A stretch of DNA of 64,000 nt from positions 1 through 64,000 of the forward strand of contig NZ_BNBV01000029.1 of the NCBI RefSeq assembly GCF_014656135.1. The letters run 5' to 3'. The stretch comes from Streptomyces thermodiastaticus (GTDB taxonomy: Bacteria > Actinomycetota > Actinomycetes > Streptomycetales > Streptomycetaceae). Position numbers and translations under genes: made by a program. The notes under the pieces are model-generated. The model had not been told where the DNA came from. It saw only the letters and a program-made list of their open reading frames with translations, and did no database searches. Shown in pieces: positions 35,731 to 44,176 of this stretch (within the stretch, counting starts at the first letter, position 1; each line of letters starts with the position of its first letter).

Positions 35731-36105
35731 CTAGGCGCTCTTGCGGCTGTCCCGCGGATGGACGGCGATGTTCATCGCACCGGAGCGCAGAACGGCGAGG
35801 CGCTCCTCGAGGACCTCTTCGAGTTCCTCACGGGTGCGCCGCTCCATCAGCATGTCCCAGTGCGTACGCGCCGGCTTGGCCTTCTTCTCCTCCGGCCCGT
35901 CGCCGTCCACCAGGAGTGCCTGGCCCCCGCAGACCTTGCACTCCCACTCCGGCGGGATCTCCGCCTCGACCGAGAAGGGCATCTCGAAACGGTGGCCCTT
36001 CTCGCATGCGTACTCCACGGCCTGGCGCGGAGCCAGGTCGATACCGCGGTCGGTCTCGTAGCTGGTCACCACGAGGCGCGTGCCGCGAAGAGCTCGCTCA
36101 CTCAT
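35731..36105 (-). CDS. rbpA: RNA polymerase-binding protein RbpA
   Basis: The 124-residue protein is RbpA, which binds the sigma factor and RNA polymerase and stabilises the open complex at HrdB promoters. The zinc site is complete: C34 and H38 in ACEKGHRF, and C56 and C59 in ECKVCGG. The C-terminal sigma-interaction helix (WDMLMERRTREELEEVLEERL) is intact. ATG 36105 follows GGGAGGCACGATTC. The upstream SigR promoter fits its known induction by disulfide stress. It is monocistronic, ending at a strong terminator. Confidence 0.97.
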   Translation of the reverse strand: MSERALRGTRLVVTSYETDRGIDLAPRQAVEYACEKGHRFEMPFSVEAEIPPEWECKVCGGQALLVDGDGPEEKKAKPARTHWDMLMERRTREELEEVLEERLAVLRSGAMNIAVHPRDSRKSA

Positions 36106-36442
36106 GAATCGTGCCTCCCGGGCTGGTCGCCCACAGGACAGGTGTCGCTGTCGTCGTCATCCGGTCAACGTCCGGTCGGCGGTAAAGATTCCCGTTCCGA
36201 GTCCCGTTCCGGGTCATGCGTCGCCGTCGTAGCCGCAGCCTTGTCTCCAGTGCAGTACCCACCGGCGCCCGGTTTGTCACGTCTGCCAGGTGTTGTCACC
36301 CAGCGTTCCGGCACCTTCGACGCGCAGTAACGGTACGCCTGGGGCAGGCCGAACGCGTACGGTACCTTTCTCGCGCCCCGAGTGCTAATCCTTCGGCCGG
36401 AGCGTTGCGCCGGGCTCCGTCGCGCGGGCGCCCGGAGCCGGC
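36106..36442. other. rbpA upstream region
   Basis: The 337-base gap between the GDPD stop and rbpA contains the SigR promoter (36167-36192). No gene is supported; frames such as 36098-36280 are non-coding in character. Confidence 0.6.
36167..36192 (-). promoter_or_regulatory. SigR-dependent promoter of rbpA
   Basis: On the minus strand GGAAT (36192-36188) and GTT (36169-36167) are separated by exactly 18 bases, the SigR consensus GGAAT-N18-GTT. Transcription would start near 36160, about 55 bases before the rbpA ATG. rbpA is a known member of the thiol-stress regulon in Streptomyces. Confidence 0.92.
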
Positions 36443-37210
36443 TCAGACCCAGACGCCGCGCTCCTCCAGCACCTGCCGCAGCGTGCCGAGGGCGTCGGTC
36501 ATGATGCCGTCCACGCCGAGGTCCAGAAGCCGGTGCATCGTCGGCGCGTCGTTCACCGTCCACACGTGCACGTGCAGCCCCCGCGCGTGCGCGGCCCGGA
36601 CGAACCGCGCGTCGGCCACCGGCACGCCCCACCGGGCGAGCGGCACCTGCACCGCCACGGCCGGCCTGCGCGGCGCCGCGGGCAGCCCCCAGGAGCACAG
36701 CCGCAGCGCCAGCACCCCGCGCGTGCCGTACGACGTCGCCAGGCGCGGCCCGGCCAGCCGCTGCGCCCGCGCCACCCGCGCCTCGGAGAACGACCCGACG
36801 CACACCCGCTCCCAGGCGTCCGCGCGCTCGATCAGCTCCAGCAGGGGGCGCAGCGCACCGTCCGCCTTGACGTCGACGTTCCAGCGCACCCCGGGGAAGG
36901 CCGCCAGCAGCTCCTCGAAGAGCGGCACCGGTTCCCGGCCGCCCACGCGGGCCCGGCGCACCCGGTCCCAGGGCAGGTCGGCGATCCGGCCCGAGGCGCC
37001 GGTCACCCGGTCCAGGACGGCGTCGTGGAAGGCGACCAGCCGGCCGTCCGCCGTGGCGTGCACGTCGGTCTCCAGGTACCGGTAGCCGGTGGCGACCGCG
37101 CGCCGGAACTGGGCCAGGGTGTTCTCCGGGCCGCCGGCCGCCCCGCCGCGGTGCGCGAAGGCGAGGGGCCCGGGATGGTCGAGGAACGGGTGGCGGGCGG
37201 GCGCGGTCAC
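36443..37210 (-). CDS. Glycerophosphodiester phosphodiesterase
   Basis: The 255-residue TIM-barrel enzyme hydrolyses glycerophosphodiesters to glycerol-3-phosphate and an alcohol. The GDPD signature is clear: AHRGGAAGGPENTLAQF near residue 19 (catalytic His-Arg, Glu), then YLETDVHATADGRLVAFHD near 45 (metal Glu, Asp and the second catalytic His), and the late HVWTVND. There is no signal peptide, so it is cytoplasmic. GTG 37210 overlaps the stop of the upstream YczE-like gene (GTGA), so the two form an operon. Confidence 0.9.
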   Translation of the reverse strand: MTAPARHPFLDHPGPLAFAHRGGAAGGPENTLAQFRRAVATGYRYLETDVHATADGRLVAFHDAVLDRVTGASGRIADLPWDRVRRARVGGREPVPLFEELLAAFPGVRWNVDVKADGALRPLLELIERADAWERVCVGSFSEARVARAQRLAGPRLATSYGTRGVLALRLCSWGLPAAPRRPAVAVQVPLARWGVPVADARFVRAAHARGLHVHVWTVNDAPTMHRLLDLGVDGIMTDALGTLRQVLEERGVWV

Positions 37211-37872
37211 GGGTGCAGTATCACCCGCTCGGGTGAGGGCGGGGCAACGGCCCGGGTGCCGGAGGGGGACTCCCGAACGGCGAACAGGCGCAGGAACAGC
37301 TGGGCCAGCGGGCCGATCGACACCGCGTAGAGCACGGTGCCGGCCCCGACCGTCCCGCCCAGGAGAAACCCGGTGACGACGACCGTCACCTCCACCGCGG
37401 TCCGCATCAGCCGGATGGAGCGCCCGGTGCGCCGGTGCAGCCCGGTCATCAGCCCGTCCCGGGGGCCGGGCCCGAACCCCGCGGCGATGTACAGCCCGGT
37501 CGCCGCACCGTTGAGCACGATGCCCGCCACCAGCGAAACGACGCGTACGGCCAGGGCGCGGACGCCGGGCAGCAGGGCGAGGGTTGTGTCCATGGCCAGG
37601 CCCACGACGAGCACGTTGCAGAGCGTGCCGAGGCCCGGGCGCTGCCGCAGCGGTATCCACAGCAGCAGCACCAGCGCGCCCGTCAGGGTCGTCACGACGC
37701 CGATGCTGAGCCCGGTCCGCTCGGCGAGTCCCTCGTGCAGCACGTTCCAGGGGCCCAGGCCGAGGCCCGAGGCCACGACGAGCGCGGAACTGACGCCGTA
37801 CAGCACGAGGCCGACGGCGAGCTGGAGGCCGCGCCGCACCAGGCGGCGCGGCCGGGGCAGGGCATCGGACAC
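37207..37872 (-). CDS. YczE/YyaS/YitT-type membrane protein
   Basis: The 221-residue protein has five to six membrane helices and the YczE features LGLGPWNVLHEGLAERTGLSIG near residue 35 and GFGPGPRDGLMTGLHRRTGRS near 135. GTG 37872 follows GAGGGGG. The family's function is unknown but it is often divergent from a MocR regulator, exactly as here, and probably transports or senses a small metabolite. It is the first gene of an operon with the phosphodiesterase (4-base overlap). Confidence 0.88.
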   Translation of the reverse strand: MSDALPRPRRLVRRGLQLAVGLVLYGVSSALVVASGLGLGPWNVLHEGLAERTGLSIGVVTTLTGALVLLLWIPLRQRPGLGTLCNVLVVGLAMDTTLALLPGVRALAVRVVSLVAGIVLNGAATGLYIAAGFGPGPRDGLMTGLHRRTGRSIRLMRTAVEVTVVVTGFLLGGTVGAGTVLYAVSIGPLAQLFLRLFAVRESPSGTRAVAPPSPERVILHP

Positions 37873-37904
37873 AGCGGTCCCCCTCACGGTGGGTGATGAT
37901 GGGA

Positions 37905-37924
37905 AGTGGCCTGGTCGTGCCACT
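37905..37924. promoter_or_regulatory. Candidate MocR operator
   Basis: AGTGGC-8 nt-GCCACT forms an inverted repeat between yczE and the MocR gene. GTGGCC/TGGCC direct repeats (near 37906, 37928 and 37952) overlap it, and direct repeats are typical of MocR-family sites. Confidence 0.45.
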
Positions 37925-37982
37925 CTGTGGCCGCGCGCAGAAGGCCATCCATGGCCAATCCGAGGAAGGTGGACCGGTTCGC

Positions 37983-39482
37983 ATGCCGCAGTGGACCTCC
38001 GTGGTGAGTGCCGCGCAGCTCTCCCGCCTGCTCAACTCCCAGCAGCACCGTCCGGCGGGCTCCGGCAGCCGCCGCCCGCCCGCCTACCGGGCCCTGGCCG
38101 ACGGCGTCCGGGTGCTCGTCCTGGAGGGCCGCGTCCCGGTGGCCGCCCGGCTGCCCGCCGAGCGGGAACTCGCCGCCGCGCTGTCGGTGAGCCGCACCAC
38201 GGTCGCCGCCGCCTACGAGGCGCTGCGCACCGAGGGCTTCCTGGAGTCCCGGCGGGGGGCGGGCAGCTGGACGGCGGTCCCGGCCGGCAACCCGCTGCCC
38301 GCCCGGGGACTGGAGCCCCTGCCGCCGGAGGCACTGGGCTCGATGATCGATCTGGGCACCGCGGCCCTGCAGGCACCCGAGCCGTGGCTCACCCGGGCCG
38401 TGCGGGGCGCGCTGGAGGAGCTGCCGCCCTACGCCCACACGCACGGCGACTACCCGGCCGGGCTGCCCGCGCTGCGGTCGATGATCGCCGAGCGCTACAC
38501 CGCGCGGGGCGTCCCGACCATGCCCGAGCAGATCATGGTCACCACCGGTGCCATGGGCGCCATCGACGCCATCTGCCACCTCTTCGGCGGCCGCGGCGAG
38601 CGCATCGCGGTGGAGTCGCCGTCCTACGCCAACATCCTGCAGCTGATGCGGGAGGCGGGTGCCCGGCTGGTGCCGGTGGCGATGGGGGAGGGCCTGAGCG
38701 GCTGGGACCTGGACCGGTGGCGCCAGGTGCTGCGCGAGGCCGCGCCCCGCATCGCCTACGTGGTCGCCGACTTCCACAACCCCACCGGCGCTCTCGCCGA
38801 CGAGGACCAGCGGCGCCGCCTGGTGGAGGCGGCCCGTGCGGCCGGGACGGTGCTGGTCGTCGACGAGACGATGAGCGAGCTGTCCCTGGACCCGGACCTG
38901 CGCATGCCGCGGCGGATGTGCGGATTCGACCCCGCAGGCTCCACGGTGATCACCGTGGGCTCGGCCAGCAAGGCCTTCTGGGCCGGTCTGCGCATCGGCT
39001 GGGTGCGCGCGGCACCGGACGTGATCCGCAGCCTGGTCGCCGCCCGCGCCTACGCGGACCTGGGCACCCCCGTCCTGGAACAGCTGGCCGTGAACTGGCT
39101 GTTCGCCACCGGTGGCTGGGAGGAGGCGGTGCGGCGGCGCCGCGAACAGGCCCGGGAGAACCGAAACGCCCTGGTCGCGGCGGTACGACGGGAACTGCCC
39201 GACTGGGAGTTCGAGGTGCCGCGCGGCGGTTTGACCCTGTGGGTGCGCACCGGCGGCCTGTCCGGCTCGCGCCTGGCCGAGGCAGGGGAACGGGTGGGGG
39301 TACGGATTCCCTCCGGTCCGCGGTTCGGCGTCGACGGCGCCTTCGAGGGGTACATCCGGCTGCCGTTCACGGTCGGCGGAGCGGTGGCCGACGAGGCCGC
39401 GGCGCGTCTGGCGGCGGCGGCCCGCCTGGTCCGCACGGGCGCGTCCGGCAACGGCGCACAGATCCGGAGCTTCGTGGCGTAG
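37983..39482 (+). CDS. MocR-family regulator (GntR HTH fused to PLP aminotransferase-like domain)
   Basis: The 499-residue protein has a GntR winged helix (residues ~40-110; RLPAERELAAALSVSRTTVAAAYEAL) and a fold-type I aminotransferase-like domain (~140-490). The PLP lysine is present in SASKAFWAGLRIGW (~K330), as are ADFHNPTGA and the Asp/Tyr pocket residues, so PLP binding is expected. Such regulators answer to PLP and amines. ATG 37983 has GGAAGGTGGAC upstream at wide spacing. The divergent yczE-GDPD operon is the likely target. Confidence 0.92.
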   Translation: MPQWTSVVSAAQLSRLLNSQQHRPAGSGSRRPPAYRALADGVRVLVLEGRVPVAARLPAERELAAALSVSRTTVAAAYEALRTEGFLESRRGAGSWTAVPAGNPLPARGLEPLPPEALGSMIDLGTAALQAPEPWLTRAVRGALEELPPYAHTHGDYPAGLPALRSMIAERYTARGVPTMPEQIMVTTGAMGAIDAICHLFGGRGERIAVESPSYANILQLMREAGARLVPVAMGEGLSGWDLDRWRQVLREAAPRIAYVVADFHNPTGALADEDQRRRLVEAARAAGTVLVVDETMSELSLDPDLRMPRRMCGFDPAGSTVITVGSASKAFWAGLRIGWVRAAPDVIRSLVAARAYADLGTPVLEQLAVNWLFATGGWEEAVRRRREQARENRNALVAAVRRELPDWEFEVPRGGLTLWVRTGGLSGSRLAEAGERVGVRIPSGPRFGVDGAFEGYIRLPFTVGGAVADEAAARLAAAARLVRTGASGNGAQIRSFVA

Positions 39483-39661
39483 CCGCCGCGCCGCCGGCCG
39501 GAGGGGCGGATCCATGGTCCTGACGGCATGCGACGGTGCCGCCCCGCCGCGGCCCGCCGGTCCTTTGGGGACCTCCGGTTCTCCGGGCCCGCCCGTGACG
39601 GCGCCGTCCGTGTCCTCGCGCGAGGCGCGCGCCGTCGGCGGTGCGCGGCCGCCCCGCTGTC

Positions 39662-41281
39662 TCAGGACCGGTCCGGCACCGCCGCCTTCGAGGCCATCGA
39701 CGCGTCGACGGCCTCGGCGGTCGCCTCGCTCACCGGTGTGCCGTCCTCCGGCACCCTCTCCCCGTCCGGGGGCGTCGTCCTGGGCGGCAGCAGATCGAGC
39801 ACCGCCCGGCGCAGCACCTCGCTCACCGTGTCGTCGTACGGGTCGGGCGTCGCCGGCACCTGCAGCCGGTGCACAGGGCCCGTGCCCAGCCGGGCGTATC
39901 CGCGCCCGGGCGGCACGGCGGCGAGCGGCGTGGTGTGCGGAGGGGCGCCGAGCACGGCCTTGACCTGCTCCGGTGTCGCAGGCCCCAGCACCGCGCGGGC
40001 ACGGGTGTGCTGCCGTACCGCGTCGCACAGCGCGTCGGCGCTGTCGAACTGCTCGGCCACCACCACCGTCACGTTGGCCGCACGGCCGTGCCGCAGCGGC
40101 ATCTGCAGCAGCGTCTGCGGGTCCTTGCGGCCGTCGGAGGCGGCCAGATGGGTGAAGGCGGTGGGCCGGTCGAGCAGCAGCCACAGCGGGCGCCGGGTGT
40201 CGTCGGGCGGCGGATGCCCGGCCTGCCGTGCGCGGTTGACGGCGATCAGCCGGCGCTCGGTCTCGGTGGCGGCCCACTCCAGGCTCGCCAGCACCCCGCC
40301 CAGCGTGCACTCGACCGCGAGGACGCCGTCGCGCCCGGTCAGGCAGGCGTACTCGCCGGTGCCGCCGCCGTCGACGACGAGCACGTCGCCGTGGCGCAGG
40401 ACCTGCAGCGCGATCGAGCGCAGCAGGGTGGAGGTGCCGCTGCCCGGCTGGCCCAGGGCCAGCAGATGCGGCTCGGTGGAGCGCGGGCCCGTGCGCCAGA
40501 CGACCGGCGGCATGTCGCGCTGTTCCTCGCGGAAGCTCAGGGGGAGGGTGCGCGGAACCTCGCCGGGGTCGGTGAAGCCGAGCACGGTCTCGCCGGGGGC
40601 GGTGACGAAACGCTGGGCCGGAATGCCGGCGGGCAGCGGGGCGAGCGCGGTCACCGCCAGCTCGTTGTCCTCCTCGTTCCAGGTGAAGAGGTACTCCCTC
40701 CCGCGGCCCGCCTTGGCGGACAGCAGGTGCTCGATCCGGGCGCGGGCCTCCGGTTCGCCGTCGGTGAAGTGGGCGGGGTAGCGGATCAGCAGATGGCACA
40801 GGCGGCCGGAGTCGTCGAACCGGTGGTCGGGGAAGGCTTTCTGCCATGCGCCGCCGTGGGCGTACAGCGGGTCGGGGTCGCCGGCGGCGGAGAAGTAGGG
40901 CACGAGGGCTTCGTACAGGGCGACCAGGCGCTGGGTGCGAGGCTCGGCCGGGTCCTCGGACGGGGGCGGGGTGCGGTCGCGGCCCTGCCAGGCCGCCGCC
41001 GCGGTCACCGTCAGGGCCGCCAGCAGCGGCCCGTACGGCACCATCGCCACCACAAGGATCACCGACCCCACCAGGAACAGCAGGGGACCGCGCCGGTCCT
41101 TCGGGGTCTGGGCCCACCTGCGCCGGCCGGCCGCCGCGAGCCGGCGCAGACCACGGGCGATGACGATCAGCGGGTGGAGGACGTCCGTGGCGTTGTCGGC
41201 GGCGGTCCGGGCCAGCTCCCGGCTCCGCGCGAGCTGGGCGCCGCCGGCGGTGAGAATGCGGGGGAGGGGGCGCCGGGCCAC
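39662..41281 (-). CDS. sffA: SpoIIIE/FtsK-like DNA translocase of sporulation septa
   Basis: The 539-residue protein has two membrane helices near residues ~65-100 (PLLFLVGSVILVVAMVPYGPLL) and a compact FtsK/SpoIIIE-type ATPase domain. Walker A is altered to LGQPGSGTSTLLRS: the usual GKS/GKT lysine is Thr, so ATP binding may be weak or use a variant mode. DVLVVDGGG and PLWLLLDRP lie at strand positions. It lacks the usual gamma (KOPS-binding) winged helix. GTG 41281 has AAGGAGG upstream. Its place behind smeA matches Streptomyces SffA, which is brought to sporulation septa by SmeA and affects chromosome segregation into spores. Confidence 0.88.
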   Translation of the reverse strand: MARRPLPRILTAGGAQLARSRELARTAADNATDVLHPLIVIARGLRRLAAAGRRRWAQTPKDRRGPLLFLVGSVILVVAMVPYGPLLAALTVTAAAAWQGRDRTPPPSEDPAEPRTQRLVALYEALVPYFSAAGDPDPLYAHGGAWQKAFPDHRFDDSGRLCHLLIRYPAHFTDGEPEARARIEHLLSAKAGRGREYLFTWNEEDNELAVTALAPLPAGIPAQRFVTAPGETVLGFTDPGEVPRTLPLSFREEQRDMPPVVWRTGPRSTEPHLLALGQPGSGTSTLLRSIALQVLRHGDVLVVDGGGTGEYACLTGRDGVLAVECTLGGVLASLEWAATETERRLIAVNRARQAGHPPPDDTRRPLWLLLDRPTAFTHLAASDGRKDPQTLLQMPLRHGRAANVTVVVAEQFDSADALCDAVRQHTRARAVLGPATPEQVKAVLGAPPHTTPLAAVPPGRGYARLGTGPVHRLQVPATPDPYDDTVSEVLRRAVLDLLPPRTTPPDGERVPEDGTPVSEATAEAVDASMASKAAVPDRS

Positions 41282-41337
41282 TTGTGCCTCCTTGGGTGGT
41301 GGGTGGGGCGGGGTGTCCCCGTTCGGGCGGTTGCGGG

Positions 41338-41532
41338 TCAGAACCTCATGCCGCCGAGCAGGCTCGCCAGACTCTCTCCGCCGGCCTTGATGCTCGGTGC
41401 GATGGCCGTGCTGGCGAGGTAGAAGCCGAACAGGGCCGACACGCACGCGTGGGAGGGCTTCAGCCCGTCCTTGCGGAAGAACACGAAGACGAGGATGCCG
41501 AACAGGACGACGCCTGAGACGGAGAGGATCAT
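41338..41532 (-). CDS. smeA: Small membrane protein SmeA
   Basis: The 64-residue protein has two short membrane helices (ILSVSGVVLFGILVFVFF and VSALFGFYLASTAIAP) separated by a basic loop. Its position 56 bases upstream of sffA on the same strand is the conserved smeA-sffA order. SmeA localises to sporulation septa and recruits SffA. ATG 41532 follows AGGAGA. GACAC motifs upstream might reflect WhiA control. Confidence 0.88.
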   Translation of the reverse strand: MILSVSGVVLFGILVFVFFRKDGLKPSHACVSALFGFYLASTAIAPSIKAGGESLASLLGGMRF

Positions 41533-41865
41533 GGAAATCTCCTGGTGTCGAGGGGGACAGTCACCCTGAGTCCTTCCAGCATCACAGGATGTGTCTATAT
41601 GACAAAAGGTGCAACTGGGTGAGATCGGGTCGATTTCCGCCGCGCGGCGGAACCGGCACGGGAACCGGCCGCCCGGTCCTGTTGCGCCCGGCCCGTTCCG
41701 CGGTGATCGTTACCCCGGCACCGGGCGCGAAGGACGCCGTCCGGGCCAGTACGCTGGCGGTTCACCCCTACGGCCGATTCCGCGCACGGCCGTACCCGGC
41801 GCCCCGCGGGAGCCCGCGCGGCCCCCGCAGTCCCCGACGTCCACAGCGAGAGGCGGTCCGCACGC
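41533..41865. other. Divergent intergenic region, smeA / ankyrin gene
   Basis: No gene is supported. On the smeA side two GACAC pentamers are seen on the minus strand (41549-41545 and 41595-41591), the core recognised by the sporulation regulator WhiA. The ankyrin side has no obvious consensus promoter. Confidence 0.4.
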
Positions 41866-42258
41866 ATGAGTGAAGCCCCTGACCCCGAGGTCGTGGAGCT
41901 GGCGACCAAGATCTTCGATCTGGCCCGGCGGGGGCGGACCGAGGCGCTCGTCGCCTACATCGACGCCGGCGTCCCGGCCGACCTCACCAACGACCGTGGC
42001 GACTCCCTGGTGATGCTCGCCGCCTACCACGGACACGCCGGCACCGTCCGTGCCCTGCTCGCACGCGGCGCCGAGGCCGACCGCGTCAACGACCGCGGCC
42101 AGACACCCCTCGCCGGAGCGGTGTTCAAGGGCGAGCAGGAGGTCGTCGAGGTCCTGCTGGAGGGCGGCGCGGACCCGACGGCGGGGACGCCGTCGGCCGT
42201 GGACACGGCCCGCATGTTCGGCCGGACCGAGCTGCTGGAGCTGTTCGGCCGGCAGTGA
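41866..42258 (+). CDS. Ankyrin-repeat protein
   Basis: The 130-residue soluble protein has about three ankyrin repeats: TEALVAYIDAGVPADLTNDRG, then DSLVMLAAYHGHAGTVRALLARGAEA and QTPLAGAVFKGEQEVVEVLLEGGADP. A capping helix stands at each end. Such repeats bind partner proteins; the partner is unknown. ATG 41866 has GAGAGGCGG upstream. It is transcribed away from smeA and is alone on its strand until the leader of the HEAT protein. Confidence 0.88.
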   Translation: MSEAPDPEVVELATKIFDLARRGRTEALVAYIDAGVPADLTNDRGDSLVMLAAYHGHAGTVRALLARGAEADRVNDRGQTPLAGAVFKGEQEVVEVLLEGGADPTAGTPSAVDTARMFGRTELLELFGRQ

Positions 42259-42635
42259 CACGACAAGCCGCGCACGTCCCGGACGGCCCGCCCGCCGGCC
42301 GGCCGCGCGGCACCGGCGGCGCGCCCGGCGTGCGTCCCGCCGCCGTACCGGCTACGGGCGGCGGCCACGGCCGGGCGGGGACGTGCCGCCGGAAATTTCG
42401 GTCGCGGCGGCGCGGACGCCGGGTCATCATGACGTCGTGATTCACGGACGCGACGGCTGGGCAGGTGTTGCCGCACCGCGCGGTCCGTGATGCGGCCCGT
42501 CCGGGCCACCGACGAGAGGCAGAGGACATGGTCTACAGCAAGCAAGCAACGGCGGGCGCCCCGACGTGTTGTCACGCAGCCAGGTGATGCGCGGTTCCCG
42601 GTTGCGTCGACGCTCGATGTGAGGCTGTGTTGTCC
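42259..42635 (+). other. Leader region of the HEAT-repeat gene
   Basis: The gap after the ankyrin gene has no large gene but contains the 19-residue ORF at 42528-42587, which has a good ribosome site and cysteines near its stop. The first ~200 bases show nothing recognisable. Confidence 0.45.
42528..42587 (+). CDS. Putative Cys-rich leader peptide (MVYSKQATAGAPTCCHAAR)
   Basis: A 19-codon frame starts with ATG, preceded by GAGAGGCAGAGG. Its C-terminal region has Cys-Cys-His just before the last residues, and it stops 48 bases before the HEAT-repeat gene. Tandem cysteine codons at the end of a short upstream ORF suggest ribosome-mediated attenuation by cysteine or sulfur supply, or oxidation sensing. 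It could instead be a tiny functional peptide. Confidence 0.45.
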   Translation: MVYSKQATAGAPTCCHAAR

Positions 42636-44057
42636 ATGTTCGATCCGGTCATAGCGCCCAGCGGCACGCTGCTCGGCCTTCTGCAGCGGGGCCGAGGCGA
42701 CGGCACGCTGCACGCGCTCACCGCCCCCCGCGCCGAGGCGCTGGCGGCGCTGGAACAGTGCGTGCGGCACGATCCCCGCCACGACTGGCGGGTGGAGAAC
42801 CGCTCCCTGTACTACGCCCGGCTCTATCTCGACCTCGCCGGCGACCTGGACGCGATCGAGGCCCACCTGTTCGCTCCCGAGGACGCCCTCGACCCCGACG
42901 AGTCCCGCACCGGGCTGTCCCTCGCCGTCCTCGGCCACCTCGCCTCCTACGGCCGGCGCGACGCCCTCGGGCTGCTGCGCCGGTACGCCGCGAGCGGCTC
43001 CAACTGGGCCTGGGCCCTGGACGAGCTGGCGCTCAGGGACGACGACGCCGGGCTGCGCGCCCTGGCCGAACCGGTCCTGGCGCGCTTTCCCGCCGACCCC
43101 CAGGGCGAGGCCGAGCTGGCCGCCGCCGTCCGCGACGCCTTCGAACCGCGCCCGTGGCGGCTGTGGGCCGAGGACCCGCGCCCGGCGATCGCCGGACGGG
43201 TGCGGGCCGCCCAGGAGGCCGGCAGCTTCGACCGCTGGCGACGGCAGCTGCGGCCCGGCGGCCCCCGCCCCGGGTGGAGCGTGCAGGCCGTGTTCGACTG
43301 GGCACAGCAGGGCCTGGAGCGCGGCACCGCCCGCCATGTCCCCGCCGCGCGCTGTCTGGCCGCCGTGGCCGGAGTCGGGGACCGCGGCACGATCCTGCGG
43401 GCCGCCCGAGAGGGCGCCGAGGCCGCCCGCTGCACCGCCCTGCGCTACCTCGCCGACAGCGACGACCCGGACGCCCTCGACCTGATCGAGGCGGCCGCGA
43501 CGACCGGCCCCGCCGCGGTGGCCGAGGCCGCCGTCGAGGCCTTCGAACGGATGCGCAGCGACGCCGCCCTGGACCGGGCCCGCGGCTGGGCCCGCCGCCC
43601 CGGCGCGCTGGGCGCCGCCGCCGGACGCATGCTCGCCTGCCGCGGCGGCGCCCGGGACCGCGACCTCGTCCTCGCCGCCCTGCGCCGGACCGCCCGGGGC
43701 GAGGGCCCCGACGCGCCCGCCCTGTGGACCCTCGTCGAGGGCGCCGGCCGCCTGGGCATCGCCTGTGCCGCACCGGTGCTGCGGCACATCTACCGGGAGA
43801 CGGCCTCCTCCCATCTGCGCGGCCGCGCAGCCCGCGCGCTCGCCGCGACCGACCCCTCCTTCCCCGCCGGGTTCGCCGTGGAATGCCTCTGGGACTGCGA
43901 GGAGAGCACCCGTGAACTCGCCGCCCGCTACGCCGAGACCGGGGACAGCCGCGTCGTGGAGCGCCTGCGCCGGCTGGCCGCCGACCCCGCCGAGGAGGCC
44001 GAGGTGCAGACGGCCGTCCGCAGCCGCATCGGCCCCGGCGACACGCCGCTCGCCTGA
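42636..44057 (+). CDS. HEAT-repeat protein
   Basis: The 473-residue protein starts MFDPVIAPSGTLLGLLQRGRGD (ATG 42636, chosen over GTG 42627 and TTG 42630 by spacing to GAGG). It consists almost wholly of alpha-alpha repeats, with many HEAT-like pairs (AARCTALRYLADSDDPDALDLIE, then LRGRAARALAATDPSFPAGF). There are no catalytic motifs or membrane helices. It is probably a protein-interaction scaffold. A small cysteine-containing ORF precedes it and may control it. It ends at a terminator shared with the convergent alcohol dehydrogenase. Confidence 0.85.
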   Translation: MFDPVIAPSGTLLGLLQRGRGDGTLHALTAPRAEALAALEQCVRHDPRHDWRVENRSLYYARLYLDLAGDLDAIEAHLFAPEDALDPDESRTGLSLAVLGHLASYGRRDALGLLRRYAASGSNWAWALDELALRDDDAGLRALAEPVLARFPADPQGEAELAAAVRDAFEPRPWRLWAEDPRPAIAGRVRAAQEAGSFDRWRRQLRPGGPRPGWSVQAVFDWAQQGLERGTARHVPAARCLAAVAGVGDRGTILRAAREGAEAARCTALRYLADSDDPDALDLIEAAATTGPAAVAEAAVEAFERMRSDAALDRARGWARRPGALGAAAGRMLACRGGARDRDLVLAALRRTARGEGPDAPALWTLVEGAGRLGIACAAPVLRHIYRETASSHLRGRAARALAATDPSFPAGFAVECLWDCEESTRELAARYAETGDSRVVERLRRLAADPAEEAEVQTAVRSRIGPGDTPLA

Positions 44058-44134
44058 CCGGTCCCCGGCCGCCCGGCCGTGCTCGGGGCGCGGCCCGGGA
44101 CCGGGCGGGCAGCGGCGGCTTGCCGTGCGCACGA

Positions 44135-44175
44135 GGGTGCGGGGCCGGGGCCGCGCCACGCCCGGCCCCGCACCC
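44135..44175. terminator. Bidirectional terminator between the HEAT and ADH genes
   Basis: A 15-bp perfect stem, GGGTGCGGGGCCGGG (44135-44149) and CCCGGCCCCGCACCC (44161-44175), with an 11-base loop ends one base before the alcohol dehydrogenase stop codon. Confidence 0.8.
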
Positions 44176-44176
44176 G

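Noticed and set aside
37884-41117. A 1,077-residue minus-strand frame over the MocR and SffA genes
   Set aside because: Shadow frame with low-complexity composition; real genes in this stretch carry clear motifs.
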